The translations under genes were made by a program, and so were the position numbers. Under the pieces are notes generated by a model that saw only the letters and a program-made list of their open reading frames with translations, made no database searches and was not told the DNA's origin. DNA of 19,300 nucleotides from Bacillota bacterium (GTDB lineage Bacteria > Bacillota > Bacilli > Paenibacillales > Paenibacillaceae), in contig JAEWPC010000067.1 of NCBI GenBank assembly GCA_023460795.1, positions 1-19,300 of the forward strand. Direction: 5' to 3'. This document shows positions 1-7,428 of this stretch, in pieces (within the stretch, counting starts at the first letter, position 1; every line of letters starts with the position of its first letter).

Positions 1-51
1 TACCGCTTCTTTCTTAAACGTCTCATTGAACGACTGTCGTTTCTCTCCCAC
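1..51 (-). CDS. IS3-family transposase OrfA, N-terminal 17 codons only (partial)
   Basis: Read on the minus strand, a GTG at 51-49 is preceded by an AAGAGGTG ribosome binding site six bases upstream. It opens MGEKRQSFNETFKKEAV, which resembles the first residues of the HTH_Tnp_1 domain of IS3-family OrfA proteins (basic, FxxxFKxEAV). The frame is still open at base 1, so the gene continues outside. OrfA normally supplies the helix-turn-helix that binds the IS ends and is joined to OrfB by programmed frameshifting, neither of which can be checked here. The family assignment rests on 17 residues. Confidence 0.65.
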   Translation of the reverse strand, partial: MGEKRQSFNETFKKEAV

Positions 52-127
52 ACCGAACACCTCTTAGTCTTAATAAGTAAATTATCCTTACTCTTTTAAG
101 AGGTGTCCACTTTTTATTCTAGGTGCA
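1..127 (-). mobile_element. Left end of an IS3-like insertion sequence, reading out of the window
   Basis: These 127 bases are the exact reverse complement of 19174-19300. The inner boundary at 127 ends in CA (TG when read as the IS left end), followed by a region with AAAAAGTGGAC, which resembles IS150-group termini. Transposase codons begin 77 bases in. The rest of the element lies outside the window, so the right end and target duplication cannot be seen. The inner border abuts the tandem repeat array that starts at 129. Confidence 0.8.
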
Positions 128-128
128 G

Positions 129-434
129 ATTGGGTGAAATAAGCACACGCGGTGTCACTAAATGGCTCGGAGTACGGGGATTCGGCGAAATAAGCACATA
201 TGGTGTCACTAATTGGCTCGGAGTACGAGATTCGGCGAAATAAGCACACGTAGTGTCACTAAATGGCTCGGAGTATGGGGATTGGATGAAATTAGCACAC
301 GAAGTGTCACTAAACGGTTCGGAGTATGGGGATTGGGTGAGATAAGCGCACGCGGTGTCACTAATTGGCTCGGAGTAAGGGGATTGGATGAAATAAGCCC
401 ACGAGGTGTCACTAATTAGCTCGGAGTACAGGGG
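129..434. repeat. Tandem array of six 50-51-bp units
   Basis: Units begin at 129, 180, 230, 281, 332 and 383, each opening ATT(C/G)G(G/A)(C/T)GA(A/G)AT. Each contains GTGTCACTAA near the middle and CGGAGTA near the end. Unit 2 is 50 bp and the others are about 51 bp. Differences are scattered substitutions, so the array has aged rather than been freshly amplified. CACAC...GTGTC within each unit is a weak inverted repeat. Because 51 is a multiple of three, all six frames stay open for long stretches, which explains apparent ORFs of 67-132 codons here; they lack ribosome binding sites and are not genes. The array touches the IS boundary at 127/128. Confidence 0.95.
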
Positions 435-444
435 GGCGGAGACA

Positions 445-533
445 AACAAATCTTTATTTTTGCCCGATTTGTTCATTTTCAAACATAAACAAATATGATA
501 GACTGAAAACAATTAAAAACAAACATAAACAAT
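445..533. promoter_or_regulatory. Putative RhaR (DeoR-family) operator array before rhaEW
   Basis: AACAAAT-type half-sites occur at 445-451, 467-473 (inverted), 488-494, 508-513 (AACAAT) and 528-533 (AACAAT), spaced 20-22 bp, about two helical turns. A 13-base direct repeat CAAACATAAACAA lies at 480-492 and 520-532. The segment 469-492 is an imperfect 24-bp palindrome. DeoR-family sugar regulators commonly use several repeated A/T-rich operators, and a DeoR-type gene closes this operon. The assignment to RhaR is inferred from context. Confidence 0.55.
472..499 (+). promoter_or_regulatory. Candidate rha operon promoter
   Basis: TTCATT at 472-477 and TATGAT at 494-499 are separated by 16 bp. 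The -10 is good, the -35 weak. The core overlaps the half-sites at 467-473 and 488-494, which suits a repressed promoter. A start near 506 would leave a leader of about 48 bases containing two more half-sites. Confidence 0.45.
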
Positions 534-553
534 CACATTCGGAGGGGTTAACC

Positions 554-2623
554 GTGGTACAAAGCTTGTGGGAACCATCGAAAGCATCGCAATGGCAATC
601 CGGACTGGATCAGCTCGTCTATCGTTCGAACATCATCGGCGCGGATCGCCGCGTCTGCAACTGGGGCGGCGGCAACACGTCGACGAAGACGGTCGTGAAG
701 GATTTTCGCGGCCGCGACGTCGAAGTGATGTATGTCAAAGGCTCCGGCTCCGACCTCGCGTCGATGAAAGCCGGCAACTTTACGGGCTTGCGCATGGACG
801 ACATACGCCCGCTGTTCGAGAAACCGGAGATGTCCGACGAGGATATGGTCGCTTACCTCGCGAACTGCATGATCGATGCGAAGCATCCTCGCGCCTCGAT
901 CGAGACGCTGCTGCATGCGTTCCTGCCGTTCAAGCACGTGGACCACACGCATCCGGACGCGATCATCAGCCTTTGCTGCGCGGATAACGGCAAAGCGCTC
1001 GCCAAGGAAATTTTCGGAGATCGTTTCGTATGGGTGCCTTACATCCGTCCGGGCTTCACGCTTTCCAAAATGATCGCGGAAGGCGTCCTCGCCAACCCGA
1101 AAGCCGAGCTTGTACTCATGGAGAAACACGGTCTTGTTACGTGGGGCGAGACGAGCGAAGAGTGTTACGCGCAGACGATCCGGATCATCAGCGAAGCGGA
1201 AGCGTTCATCGAAGCTCGCGTGAACGAAGCGAAGCTATTCGGCGGCCAGAAACACGCGGCGCTGCCTGCGGACGTACGCAAAAGCATCGTCTCGCAAGTG
1301 ATGCCGACGCTGCGCGGAGCGGTGAGCGACGCGAAGCGAATGATTCTGTCGTTCGATGACGGGGACGACGTGCTTCAATTCGTCGGCGGTCAAGATTCCG
1401 CGAAGTTGTCCCAAGTCGGTGCCGCTTGCCCGGACCATCTCGTGCACACGAAAGTCGTGCCGCTGTTCATCGACTGGACGCCGAACCAAGATGACGTCGA
1501 AGGCCTGAAGCAGAAGCTAAAGGAAGGCGTCGCGGCCTACAAAGAAAACTACAAAGCCTACTTCGAGCGCAACAAGAACGAAGGAGACGTCATGTTCGAA
1601 GCCGCGCCTCGCGTCATTCTCGTCCCAGGCGTCGGCATGATCAACACCGGCAAGAGCTGGGCGATGTCGCAAGTCAGCGGCGCGCTGTACCATCGCGCGA
1701 TTGCGGTCATGCGGGGAGCGACGGCGCTCGGCAACTTCGTATCGCTGAGCGAGAACGAATCCTACAACGTAGAATATTGGCCGCTCGAGCTTTACAAGCT
1801 GTCCCTTGCTCCGCCTGAAGCCGAGTTCAGCCGCAAAGTCGCGTTCATTACCGGCGGCGCGGGCGGCATCGGCAGCGAAACGGCCCGCCGCCTCGTATCG
1901 GAAGGCGCGCACGTCGTGCTGGCCGACCTGAACCTCGAAGGCGCGCAGAAAGTCGCCGCGGAGATTAATGCCAAGTACGGCGAGAACCGTGCGATTGCCG
2001 TGAAGATGGACGTCACGAGCGAAGAAGCGGTGCAAGCGGCTTACGCGGAAACCGCGCTCGTCTACGGCGGCGTCGACATCATCGTCAACAACGCGGGCCT
2101 TGCCACTTCCAGCCCGTTCGACGAGACGTCGCTCAAGGAATGGAACCTGAACATGAACGTGCTCGGCACCGGTTACTTCCTCGTTGCCCGCGAAGCGTTC
2201 AAGCTGATGAAGCAGCAAGCGATCGGCGGCAACATGGTGTTCATCGGCTCCAAGAACTCCGTCTATGCAGGCAAGAACGCGACGGCGTACAGCGCGGCGA
2301 AAGCGCTGGAAGCTCACCTTGCCCGCTGCATCGCGGCGGAAGGCGGCGAATTCGGCATCCGCGTCAACACGATTCTGCCGGACGCGATCCTGCAAGGCTC
2401 GGCGATCTGGAACGGCAGCTGGCGCAACGAACGCGCGGCGGCTTACGGCATCGAGCCGGATCAATTGGAAGAGTATTATCGGAAGCGTACGACTCTGCTC
2501 GTTAACATTTTCCCTAAAGACATCGCAGAGGGCATCGCGTTCTTCGCTTCATCGAAAGCAGACAAAACGACGGGCTGCATGCTGACGATCGACGGCGGCG
2601 TGCCGGCGGCGTTCACGCGATAA
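554..2623 (+). CDS. rhaEW: Bifunctional rhamnulose-1-phosphate aldolase / L-lactaldehyde dehydrogenase
   Basis: The N-terminal half is a class II aldolase domain that cleaves L-rhamnulose 1-phosphate to DHAP and L-lactaldehyde. It carries NWGGGNTSTK near residue 37 and candidate metal ligands H131, H133 (DHTH) and H192 (EKHG). The C-terminal part, from about residue 428, is a short-chain dehydrogenase with the nucleotide motif TGGAGGIG near 433-440, NNAG, and the catalytic Y579xxxK583. It should oxidise lactaldehyde to L-lactate with NAD. The 689-residue fused architecture is that of B. subtilis YuxG-type RhaEW (TIGR02632), not the separate E. coli RhaD. The GTG start has GGAGGGG seven bases upstream. 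It is first gene of the rha operon, 22 bases before the next gene, and is probably controlled by the operator array upstream. Cytoplasmic and intact. Confidence 0.95.
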   Translation: MVQSLWEPSKASQWQSGLDQLVYRSNIIGADRRVCNWGGGNTSTKTVVKDFRGRDVEVMYVKGSGSDLASMKAGNFTGLRMDDIRPLFEKPEMSDEDMVAYLANCMIDAKHPRASIETLLHAFLPFKHVDHTHPDAIISLCCADNGKALAKEIFGDRFVWVPYIRPGFTLSKMIAEGVLANPKAELVLMEKHGLVTWGETSEECYAQTIRIISEAEAFIEARVNEAKLFGGQKHAALPADVRKSIVSQVMPTLRGAVSDAKRMILSFDDGDDVLQFVGGQDSAKLSQVGAACPDHLVHTKVVPLFIDWTPNQDDVEGLKQKLKEGVAAYKENYKAYFERNKNEGDVMFEAAPRVILVPGVGMINTGKSWAMSQVSGALYHRAIAVMRGATALGNFVSLSENESYNVEYWPLELYKLSLAPPEAEFSRKVAFITGGAGGIGSETARRLVSEGAHVVLADLNLEGAQKVAAEINAKYGENRAIAVKMDVTSEEAVQAAYAETALVYGGVDIIVNNAGLATSSPFDETSLKEWNLNMNVLGTGYFLVAREAFKLMKQQAIGGNMVFIGSKNSVYAGKNATAYSAAKALEAHLARCIAAEGGEFGIRVNTILPDAILQGSAIWNGSWRNERAAAYGIEPDQLEEYYRKRTTLLVNIFPKDIAEGIAFFASSKADKTTGCMLTIDGGVPAAFTR

Positions 2624-2645
2624 AATAGCAAAGGGGACGATTGCG

Positions 2646-3017
2646 ATGCACAAACCGCGCGGACATCAATGGTGGTACATTCCGGACGGCTACATTCCGG
2701 CGACAAGCTCGGGTTCGCTATCAAGCCACGAATCGGTCTGCGTGCTCAATTGCGGCGGGGAAGACGCGCTGCTGCGCATGACGATCTTTTTCGAGGATCG
2801 GGAGCCGCTGGAAAATATCATGGTCGTCGTCCAGAGCAGAAGAACGAAGCATATCCGCACCAGCTCGCTTCAAAGCGGAGGCCAATCGATTCCGGTCGGC
2901 GTGCCGTACGCGATAGAGGTGCAGAGCGACGTTCCCGTCATCATTCAATACAGCCGATTAGACGCGACGCAGGCGGAGAATGCGCTCATGTCCGTCATCG
3001 CTTATCCGATTCAATAG
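2646..3017 (+). CDS. ASRT-family (sensory rhodopsin transducer-like) small protein in the rhamnose operon
   Basis: A 123-residue protein with the hallmarks of PF07100: WWYIPDGYIP near residues 9-18, SHESVCVLN near 27-35, FFEDREP near 48-54, RRTKHIR near 65-71, and a C-terminal QYSRLDATQAENAL. The founding member couples to Anabaena sensory rhodopsin, but no rhodopsin gene is present and most family members lack one. Comparative work has proposed that the fold is a small-molecule, possibly sugar, binding domain. There is no signal peptide or membrane segment. The ribosome binding site AAGGGGA lies just upstream, and the gene sits 22 bases from each neighbour between rhaEW and rhaA, so it is certainly part of the operon. 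It occupies a slot where a RhaM mutarotase might be expected, but it does not resemble RhaM. Family is confident; function is unknown. Confidence 0.85.
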   Translation: MHKPRGHQWWYIPDGYIPATSSGSLSSHESVCVLNCGGEDALLRMTIFFEDREPLENIMVVVQSRRTKHIRTSSLQSGGQSIPVGVPYAIEVQSDVPVIIQYSRLDATQAENALMSVIAYPIQ

Positions 3018-3039
3018 AACCGACACGGGGGTAAGGCGC

Positions 3040-4311
3040 ATGTCCGACAATCAAACCTTGAAGGCCAACTACGAGGCGGCTAAGGCGCAATACGCGAAAC
3101 ACGGAATCGACGTGGACCAAGCGCTGGCTAAGCTCTCTACGATTAAAATATCGATGCACTGCTGGCAAGGCGACGACGTGCGCGGATTCCTGAACCGGGA
3201 CCAGGATTTGACCGGCGGCATTTCCGTCACCGGCAACTATCCGGGCGCGGCGCGCACGCCGGAGGAGCTTCGCGCGGATTTGGAGAAGGCGTTCTCGCTC
3301 ATTCCCGGCAAGCACAAAGTGAATCTGCACGCGATCTACGCAGACACGGACGAGCGGGTCGAGATCGACCGGCTAGAGCCGAAGCATTTTGAGAAGTGGG
3401 TCGCATGGGCGAAGGAGCAGGAACTCGGTCTTGACTTCAACCCGACGTGCTTCTCGCACGAGAAATCGAAGGATGGTCTCACGCTGAGCCACCCGGACGA
3501 CGAGATCCGCAACTTCTGGATTCGCCATTGCCAAGCTTCCCGCCGCATCGGCGCGTACTTCGGCGAACAGCTGGGCCAGACCTGCGTGACGAACGTCTGG
3601 ATTCCGGACGGCTATAAGGACGTTCCGGCGGACCGGCTCGGACCGCGCAAGCGTCTGAAGGCCGCGCTAGACGAAGTGTTCGCGGAAGAGCTCAATCCGG
3701 CACACAACCTCGACGCCGTGGAAAGCAAGCTGTTCGGCCTCGGCTCGGAAGCGTACGTCGTCGGCTCCCATGAGTTCTATATGGGCTACGGCGTGCAGAA
3801 CGATAAGCTGATCTGCTTGGACGCCGGACATTTTCACCCGACGGAAGTAATCTCGAACAAGCTGAGCTCGCTCTCGCTGTTCACGAGCGGCATTCTGCTG
3901 CACGTCAGCCGTCCGATGCGCTGGGACAGCGACCACGTCGTCGTGCTCGACGACGAGCTGCTTGAGATCGGCAAAGAGCTCGTTCGCGGCGATTTGCTCG
4001 ACATTACGCATATCGGCCTCGACTTCTTCGATGCGAGCATTAACCGCGTAGCGGCTTGGGTCATCGGCACGCGCAACACGATCAAAGCGCTGCTACGCGC
4101 CATGCTCGAGCCTATCGAAGCTCTTAAAAAAGCGGAGCTAGAAGGCGATTACACGACGCGTCTAGCGCTGACCGAGGAATTCAAATCGTATCCGTTCGGT
4201 GCGGTATGGGACTACTATTGCGCTACGCAAGGCGTGCCGGTACGCGAAGAGTGGCTGGCGGAAGTCAAAGCCTACGAACGCGACGTGCTGTCGAAGCGCG
4301 GCAATTCATAG
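3040..4311 (+). CDS. rhaA: L-rhamnose isomerase
   Basis: Converts L-rhamnose to L-rhamnulose, the first catabolic step. The protein has 423 residues from the chosen ATG, close to the 419-424 of characterised enzymes. Family landmarks are KISMHCWQGDDV near residues 32-43, TGNYPG, the metal-site segment D261-AGHFHP-TE, and WDSDHV at 295-300, whose His and Asp residues correspond to Mn ligands of this TIM-barrel family. An in-frame ATG exists at 2980, but it lies inside the preceding gene and adds 20 unrelated residues; the start at 3040 gives the conserved N-terminus and has GGGGGTAAGG just upstream. It lies 22 bases after the ASRT-like gene and 15 before rhaB. Cytoplasmic and intact. Confidence 0.95.
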   Translation: MSDNQTLKANYEAAKAQYAKHGIDVDQALAKLSTIKISMHCWQGDDVRGFLNRDQDLTGGISVTGNYPGAARTPEELRADLEKAFSLIPGKHKVNLHAIYADTDERVEIDRLEPKHFEKWVAWAKEQELGLDFNPTCFSHEKSKDGLTLSHPDDEIRNFWIRHCQASRRIGAYFGEQLGQTCVTNVWIPDGYKDVPADRLGPRKRLKAALDEVFAEELNPAHNLDAVESKLFGLGSEAYVVGSHEFYMGYGVQNDKLICLDAGHFHPTEVISNKLSSLSLFTSGILLHVSRPMRWDSDHVVVLDDELLEIGKELVRGDLLDITHIGLDFFDASINRVAAWVIGTRNTIKALLRAMLEPIEALKKAELEGDYTTRLALTEEFKSYPFGAVWDYYCATQGVPVREEWLAEVKAYERDVLSKRGNS

Positions 4312-4326
4312 AAGGGCAAGAGGGGG

Positions 4327-5814
4327 ATGCAAGTGTCCAGCATTATCGCTTTCGACCTGGGGGCGAGCAGCGGCAGAGCGCTGCTCGGCCGATTGAACGG
4401 CGGCGCGATCGAAGTCGAAGAATTGCATCGCTTCCCCAACGATCCCGTGCAGGTGGGCGACCGCCTGCATTGGGATATCCTGCGGCTGTATCACGAGATC
4501 AAGCAAGGGCTGCTGAAAGCGAAGCATCGCGGAGAGACGCCTGCAAGCATCGGCATCGATTCCTGGGCGGTCGACTTCGGCTTCATCGGCCGGAGCGGCG
4601 AATTGCTAGCCAATCCGTACCACTATCGCGACCGGCATACGGAAGGCGCGATGGAGAGCTTGCTGGCTCGAGTTCCCGCCGGCGTTATATTCGGGCGCAC
4701 GGGCATTCAATTCCTGCCGTTCAACACGATATTCCAGCTGCACGCGCTCAAGACGGCGCATTCTCCGCTCTTGCAGGAAGGTAACCGGCTGCTCATGATC
4801 CCGGACCTGCTGCGTTATTTCTTGACCGGGCAGATGCACAACGAGTTCACGAACGCGACGACGACGCAGCTGTACAATCCGATATCGGATCAGTGGGACG
4901 CGGAGCTGCTGAAGCTGCTCGATCTTCCTGCATCCTGGTTCGGCGGCAAGCCGCTGAAACCGGGCGATCATGCCGGCGCGCTGCGTCAATCCGTCTGCGA
5001 AGAGCTCGGCATCGGTCCGATTCCGGTTACCGCGGTCGCGGAGCACGATACGGGTTCGGCGGTCGTGGCGGTGCCTGCGCTCGAGCGCTCTTTCGCTTAT
5101 CTTAGCTGCGGTACCTGGTCGCTTATGGGCACGGAAGTCGATAAACCGGTCATCAACGACATGACGCAGAAGCTCAATTTCACGAACGAAGGCGGTGCGT
5201 ACGGCACATTCCGATTGCTCAAAAACATTATGGGCCTTTGGATCCTGCAGGAATGTCGCCGGGAATGGGAGCGGGAAGGGTACGCTTACTCGTTCTCCGA
5301 GCTCGTGCAACTGGCGGATCAAGCGGTAGCTTTCCAGGCGTTCATCGAGCCGGACGACGAGACGTTCCTGCCGCCGGGCGACATGCCGTCGCGAATCGCT
5401 AACTATTGCCAGAGAACGGGTCAACAGCCGCCTGAGTCGCATGGGCAAATTGTACGGTGCATTATGGAAAGTCTCGCGTTAAAATATCGATATGTACTAG
5501 AAATGACGGAACGGCTGTCGGGGCATCGGTTCGGCGGGCTTCATATGGTAGGCGGCGGTATTCAGAATACGCTGCTTTGCCAGTGGACGGCTAACGCGAT
5601 CGGCAAACCGGTTTGGGCCGGACCGGCGGAAGGAAGCGCGATCGGCAACCTTGCCGTACAGTGGATCGCGCATGGCGCGTTCGCGGACGTCTGGGAAGCG
5701 CGGAGAGCGATTCGGAATTCGTTCCCGGTCGCGGTGTACGAGCCGCAAGACGGACCGCTTTGGCAAGAGGCATACGATCGTTTCGTCTCCTTGACGAAGC
5801 TGGCGCACGATTAA
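4327..5814 (+). CDS. rhaB: Rhamnulokinase (FGGY-family sugar kinase)
   Basis: Phosphorylates L-rhamnulose with ATP to give L-rhamnulose 1-phosphate for RhaEW. A protein of 495 residues, usual for RhaB, with the FGGY actin-like fold: FDLGASSGRAL near residues 9-19 (phosphate-binding loop), IGIDSWAVDFG near 77-87, HYRDRHT near 99-105, the second-lobe motif SCGTWSLMGTE, and VGGGIQN near the C-terminus (adenosine site). Start choice is uncertain: the ATG at 4327 has only a distant AAGGG, while GAGGGGG at 4320-4326 lies six bases before an in-frame GTG at 4333 that gives MSSIIAFDLG. The function is unaffected. It follows rhaA by 15 bases and precedes rhaR by 18. Confidence 0.95.
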   Translation: MQVSSIIAFDLGASSGRALLGRLNGGAIEVEELHRFPNDPVQVGDRLHWDILRLYHEIKQGLLKAKHRGETPASIGIDSWAVDFGFIGRSGELLANPYHYRDRHTEGAMESLLARVPAGVIFGRTGIQFLPFNTIFQLHALKTAHSPLLQEGNRLLMIPDLLRYFLTGQMHNEFTNATTTQLYNPISDQWDAELLKLLDLPASWFGGKPLKPGDHAGALRQSVCEELGIGPIPVTAVAEHDTGSAVVAVPALERSFAYLSCGTWSLMGTEVDKPVINDMTQKLNFTNEGGAYGTFRLLKNIMGLWILQECRREWEREGYAYSFSELVQLADQAVAFQAFIEPDDETFLPPGDMPSRIANYCQRTGQQPPESHGQIVRCIMESLALKYRYVLEMTERLSGHRFGGLHMVGGGIQNTLLCQWTANAIGKPVWAGPAEGSAIGNLAVQWIAHGAFADVWEARRAIRNSFPVAVYEPQDGPLWQEAYDRFVSLTKLAHD

Positions 5815-5832
5815 ACGAGGGAGAGAGACGGA

Positions 5833-6600
5833 ATGCTAGTCGCGGAACGCTACGAGAAAATCGTCGGATTAGTCAACGAGAGAGGCAGTATTCGGGTGTC
5901 CGAGCTTAGCGAGCTGTGCGGGGTGACGGAGGAGACGATCCGCCGAGACCTGGATAAGCTCGAGCAGGGCGGACGTCTGCGCCGATCCCATGGCGGGGCG
6001 GTCAGCATCAAGGACGGCCAGCTGCAGCACGCCGAGATTCCGTACACGGAGCGGGAAATTACGCATGCGGAAGAGAAACGGCGCATCGCGCAAGAGGCGA
6101 TCAAGCTGATCTCGCCGGGCGAGAGGATTCTGCTCGATGCGAGCACGACCGCTTGGTACATGGCGGGCAGCGTTCCCGACGTGAAGCTGACCGTGCTCAC
6201 GAACTCGATCAAGGTCGCGACCGAGCTGAGCGGCAAAGAGAAGATCGAAGTCATCGCCACCGGCGGCATCGTCGCGCATCGGTCGCTTTCGTTCGTCGGT
6301 CCGCTGGCGGAACGTTCGCTCGACGCGTATTACGTCGATAAAGTATTCCTTTCCTGCAAGGGGGTTCACCTGGACCGCGGCATCAGCGAATCGAACGAGC
6401 TCCAAGCGCGCATCAAGGAGAAAATGATCGGCCGCGCGGAGCAGGTCATTCTGCTTGCGGATTCGAGCAAATTCGGCGTACAAGCGTTCACCCACGTCGC
6501 CGGGTTCGATCAGGTCGACGTCGTGATCACGGATCGCCGGATCGCCAAGGAAACGGTCGAACAACTGGAAACCCGAGGCATTCAAGTCATCATCGCATAA
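5833..6600 (+). CDS. rhaR: DeoR-family transcriptional regulator of the rhamnose operon
   Basis: 255 residues. An N-terminal winged helix (about residues 3-58, recognition region VTEETIRRDLDKLE, then the wing RLRRSHGGA) is followed by a DeoRC effector domain. That domain shows D102-A-S-T-T and D210-S-S-K in the positions where the family binds phosphorylated sugars. Linkage to rhaEW-rhaA-rhaB and the equivalent position of B. subtilis YulB/RhaR support control of rhamnose use. The inducer is probably a rhamnose catabolite such as rhamnulose 1-phosphate, which is inference. As last gene of the operon it would be autoregulated through the half-sites at 445-533. The ribosome binding site is GAGGGAGAGAG. 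The family call is near certain; the regulon is inferred from context. Confidence 0.85.
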   Translation: MLVAERYEKIVGLVNERGSIRVSELSELCGVTEETIRRDLDKLEQGGRLRRSHGGAVSIKDGQLQHAEIPYTEREITHAEEKRRIAQEAIKLISPGERILLDASTTAWYMAGSVPDVKLTVLTNSIKVATELSGKEKIEVIATGGIVAHRSLSFVGPLAERSLDAYYVDKVFLSCKGVHLDRGISESNELQARIKEKMIGRAEQVILLADSSKFGVQAFTHVAGFDQVDVVITDRRIAKETVEQLETRGIQVIIA

Positions 6601-6605
6601 AATAT

Positions 6606-6640
6606 CGCATCCCCGTCTGTTCGAAGCGACGGGGATATTG
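6606..6640 (+). terminator. Probable terminator after rhaR
   Basis: ATCCCCGTC at 6609-6617 pairs perfectly with GACGGGGAT at 6629-6637 around an 11-base loop, nine bases after the rhaR stop. The following ATTGTATCCTT is only moderately T-rich, so termination may be partial and some transcripts could run on into lutA. Confidence 0.5.
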
Positions 6641-6650
6641 TATCCTTAAC

Positions 6651-6661
6651 TTGTCTGACAA
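6651..6661. promoter_or_regulatory. Putative LutR operator
   Basis: TTGTCTGACAA is a perfect 11-base palindrome and fits the FadR-subfamily GntR consensus TNGTNNNACNA exactly. A further half-site CTGACAA follows at 6663-6669. It lies 38 bases before lutA, and a FadR-type regulator is the last gene of the same cluster. I could not identify a convincing -35/-10 pair around it. Confidence 0.6.
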
Positions 6662-6699
6662 CCTGACAAAATCCGTTCATCGGCAAAGAGGTGTACCCA

Positions 6700-7428
6700 A
6701 TGAAGGTGAGCTTATTCATTACTTGCCTAAGCGATGCGCTATACCCTCGAGTCGGGGAAGCGATCGTACGTCTGCTCGCGAAGCACGGCGTAAAAGTCGA
6801 TTTTCCTCCCGTCCAGACGTGCTGCGGACAGCCCGCATTTAACAGCGGTTATTGGAACGAAGCTCGCAGGGCGGCCAAGACAATCATCGAAGCGTTCGAA
6901 GACAGCGACTTCGTGATTTCGCCGTCCGGCTCCTGCACGGGCATGATTCATCATTATCCGAAGCTGTTCGAGAACGACCCGGTTATGTACGCCAAGGCAC
7001 TGAGCCTTCAGAGCAAATCGTACGAATTTACTCAGTTTCTCGTGAACGTGTTAGGCGTGACCGATATGGGCGCGACGTTCCCGTACAAAGTTACGTATCA
7101 TCCGTCCTGTCACGGCAGCCGCTTGCTAGGAGTGAAAGACGAACCGATGGCGCTTATGAGCGCGGTTAAAGGACTGGTGTTCGTACCTTTGCCGTTTGCG
7201 GAGGATTGCTGCGGGTTCGGGGGCACTTTCGCGGTGAAAATGGCGGATATCTCCGGCGCGATGGTGACCGAGAAAGCGGACCATGTCAAAGAGACGGAAG
7301 CGCAGGTGCTTGTCGGTCTTGATCTAGCGTGTCTGATGAATATCGCAGGCAACTTGCGTTATCGCGGCGAACCGGTTCGCGTTATGCACCTCGCCGAGCT
7401 TCTATACGAAGGGGTGACTAGCGCATGA
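6700..7428 (+). CDS. lutA: L-lactate oxidation iron-sulfur protein LutA
   Basis: A 242-residue protein with two cysteine-rich CCG domains (formerly DUF224). The first has C9, C41-C42-G (TCCGQPAFNSG) and C79; the second has C137 (HPSCHGSR) and C170-C171-G (DCCGFGG). LutA, LutB and LutC together oxidise L-lactate to pyruvate in B. subtilis, and LutA probably handles electrons through unusual Fe-S clusters. A GTG nine bases upstream is also in frame, but AGAGGTG at 6687-6693 is six bases from the ATG at 6700, and MKVSLFITCL is the conserved family N-terminus. Its stop overlaps the lutB start (ATGA), indicating translational coupling. Lactate here could come directly from the rhamnose pathway upstream. 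Confidence 0.93.
   Translation: MKVSLFITCLSDALYPRVGEAIVRLLAKHGVKVDFPPVQTCCGQPAFNSGYWNEARRAAKTIIEAFEDSDFVISPSGSCTGMIHHYPKLFENDPVMYAKALSLQSKSYEFTQFLVNVLGVTDMGATFPYKVTYHPSCHGSRLLGVKDEPMALMSAVKGLVFVPLPFAEDCCGFGGTFAVKMADISGAMVTEKADHVKETEAQVLVGLDLACLMNIAGNLRYRGEPVRVMHLAELLYEGVTSA

Noticed and set aside
114..512. A 132-codon minus-strand ORF and shorter overlapping ORFs on both strands across the tandem repeats.
   Set aside because: They are translations of a 51-bp repeat whose length is a multiple of three; no ribosome binding site or start context, and the repeat is open on several frames at once.
505..518. A catabolite-response element (cre) in the rha leader, TGAAAACAATTAAA.
   Set aside because: It lacks the central CG of the CcpA consensus and is better explained as part of the A/T-rich half-site array.
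1517..2464. Long antisense ORFs inside real genes, including 315 codons opposite rhaEW, 280 opposite rhaB (4606-5448) and 322 opposite secA2 (13685-14653).
   Set aside because: High third-position GC keeps the antisense frames open; they are Arg/Val-rich, lack domains and ribosome binding sites, and the sense genes are unambiguous.
2646..3017. A light-sensing rhodopsin signalling system.
   Set aside because: No opsin gene is present; the context is purely sugar catabolism.
2980..3039. An upstream ATG extending rhaA by 20 codons into the ASRT-like gene.
   Set aside because: It overlaps the preceding CDS and lacks a ribosome binding site; the family N-terminus fits the ATG at 3040.
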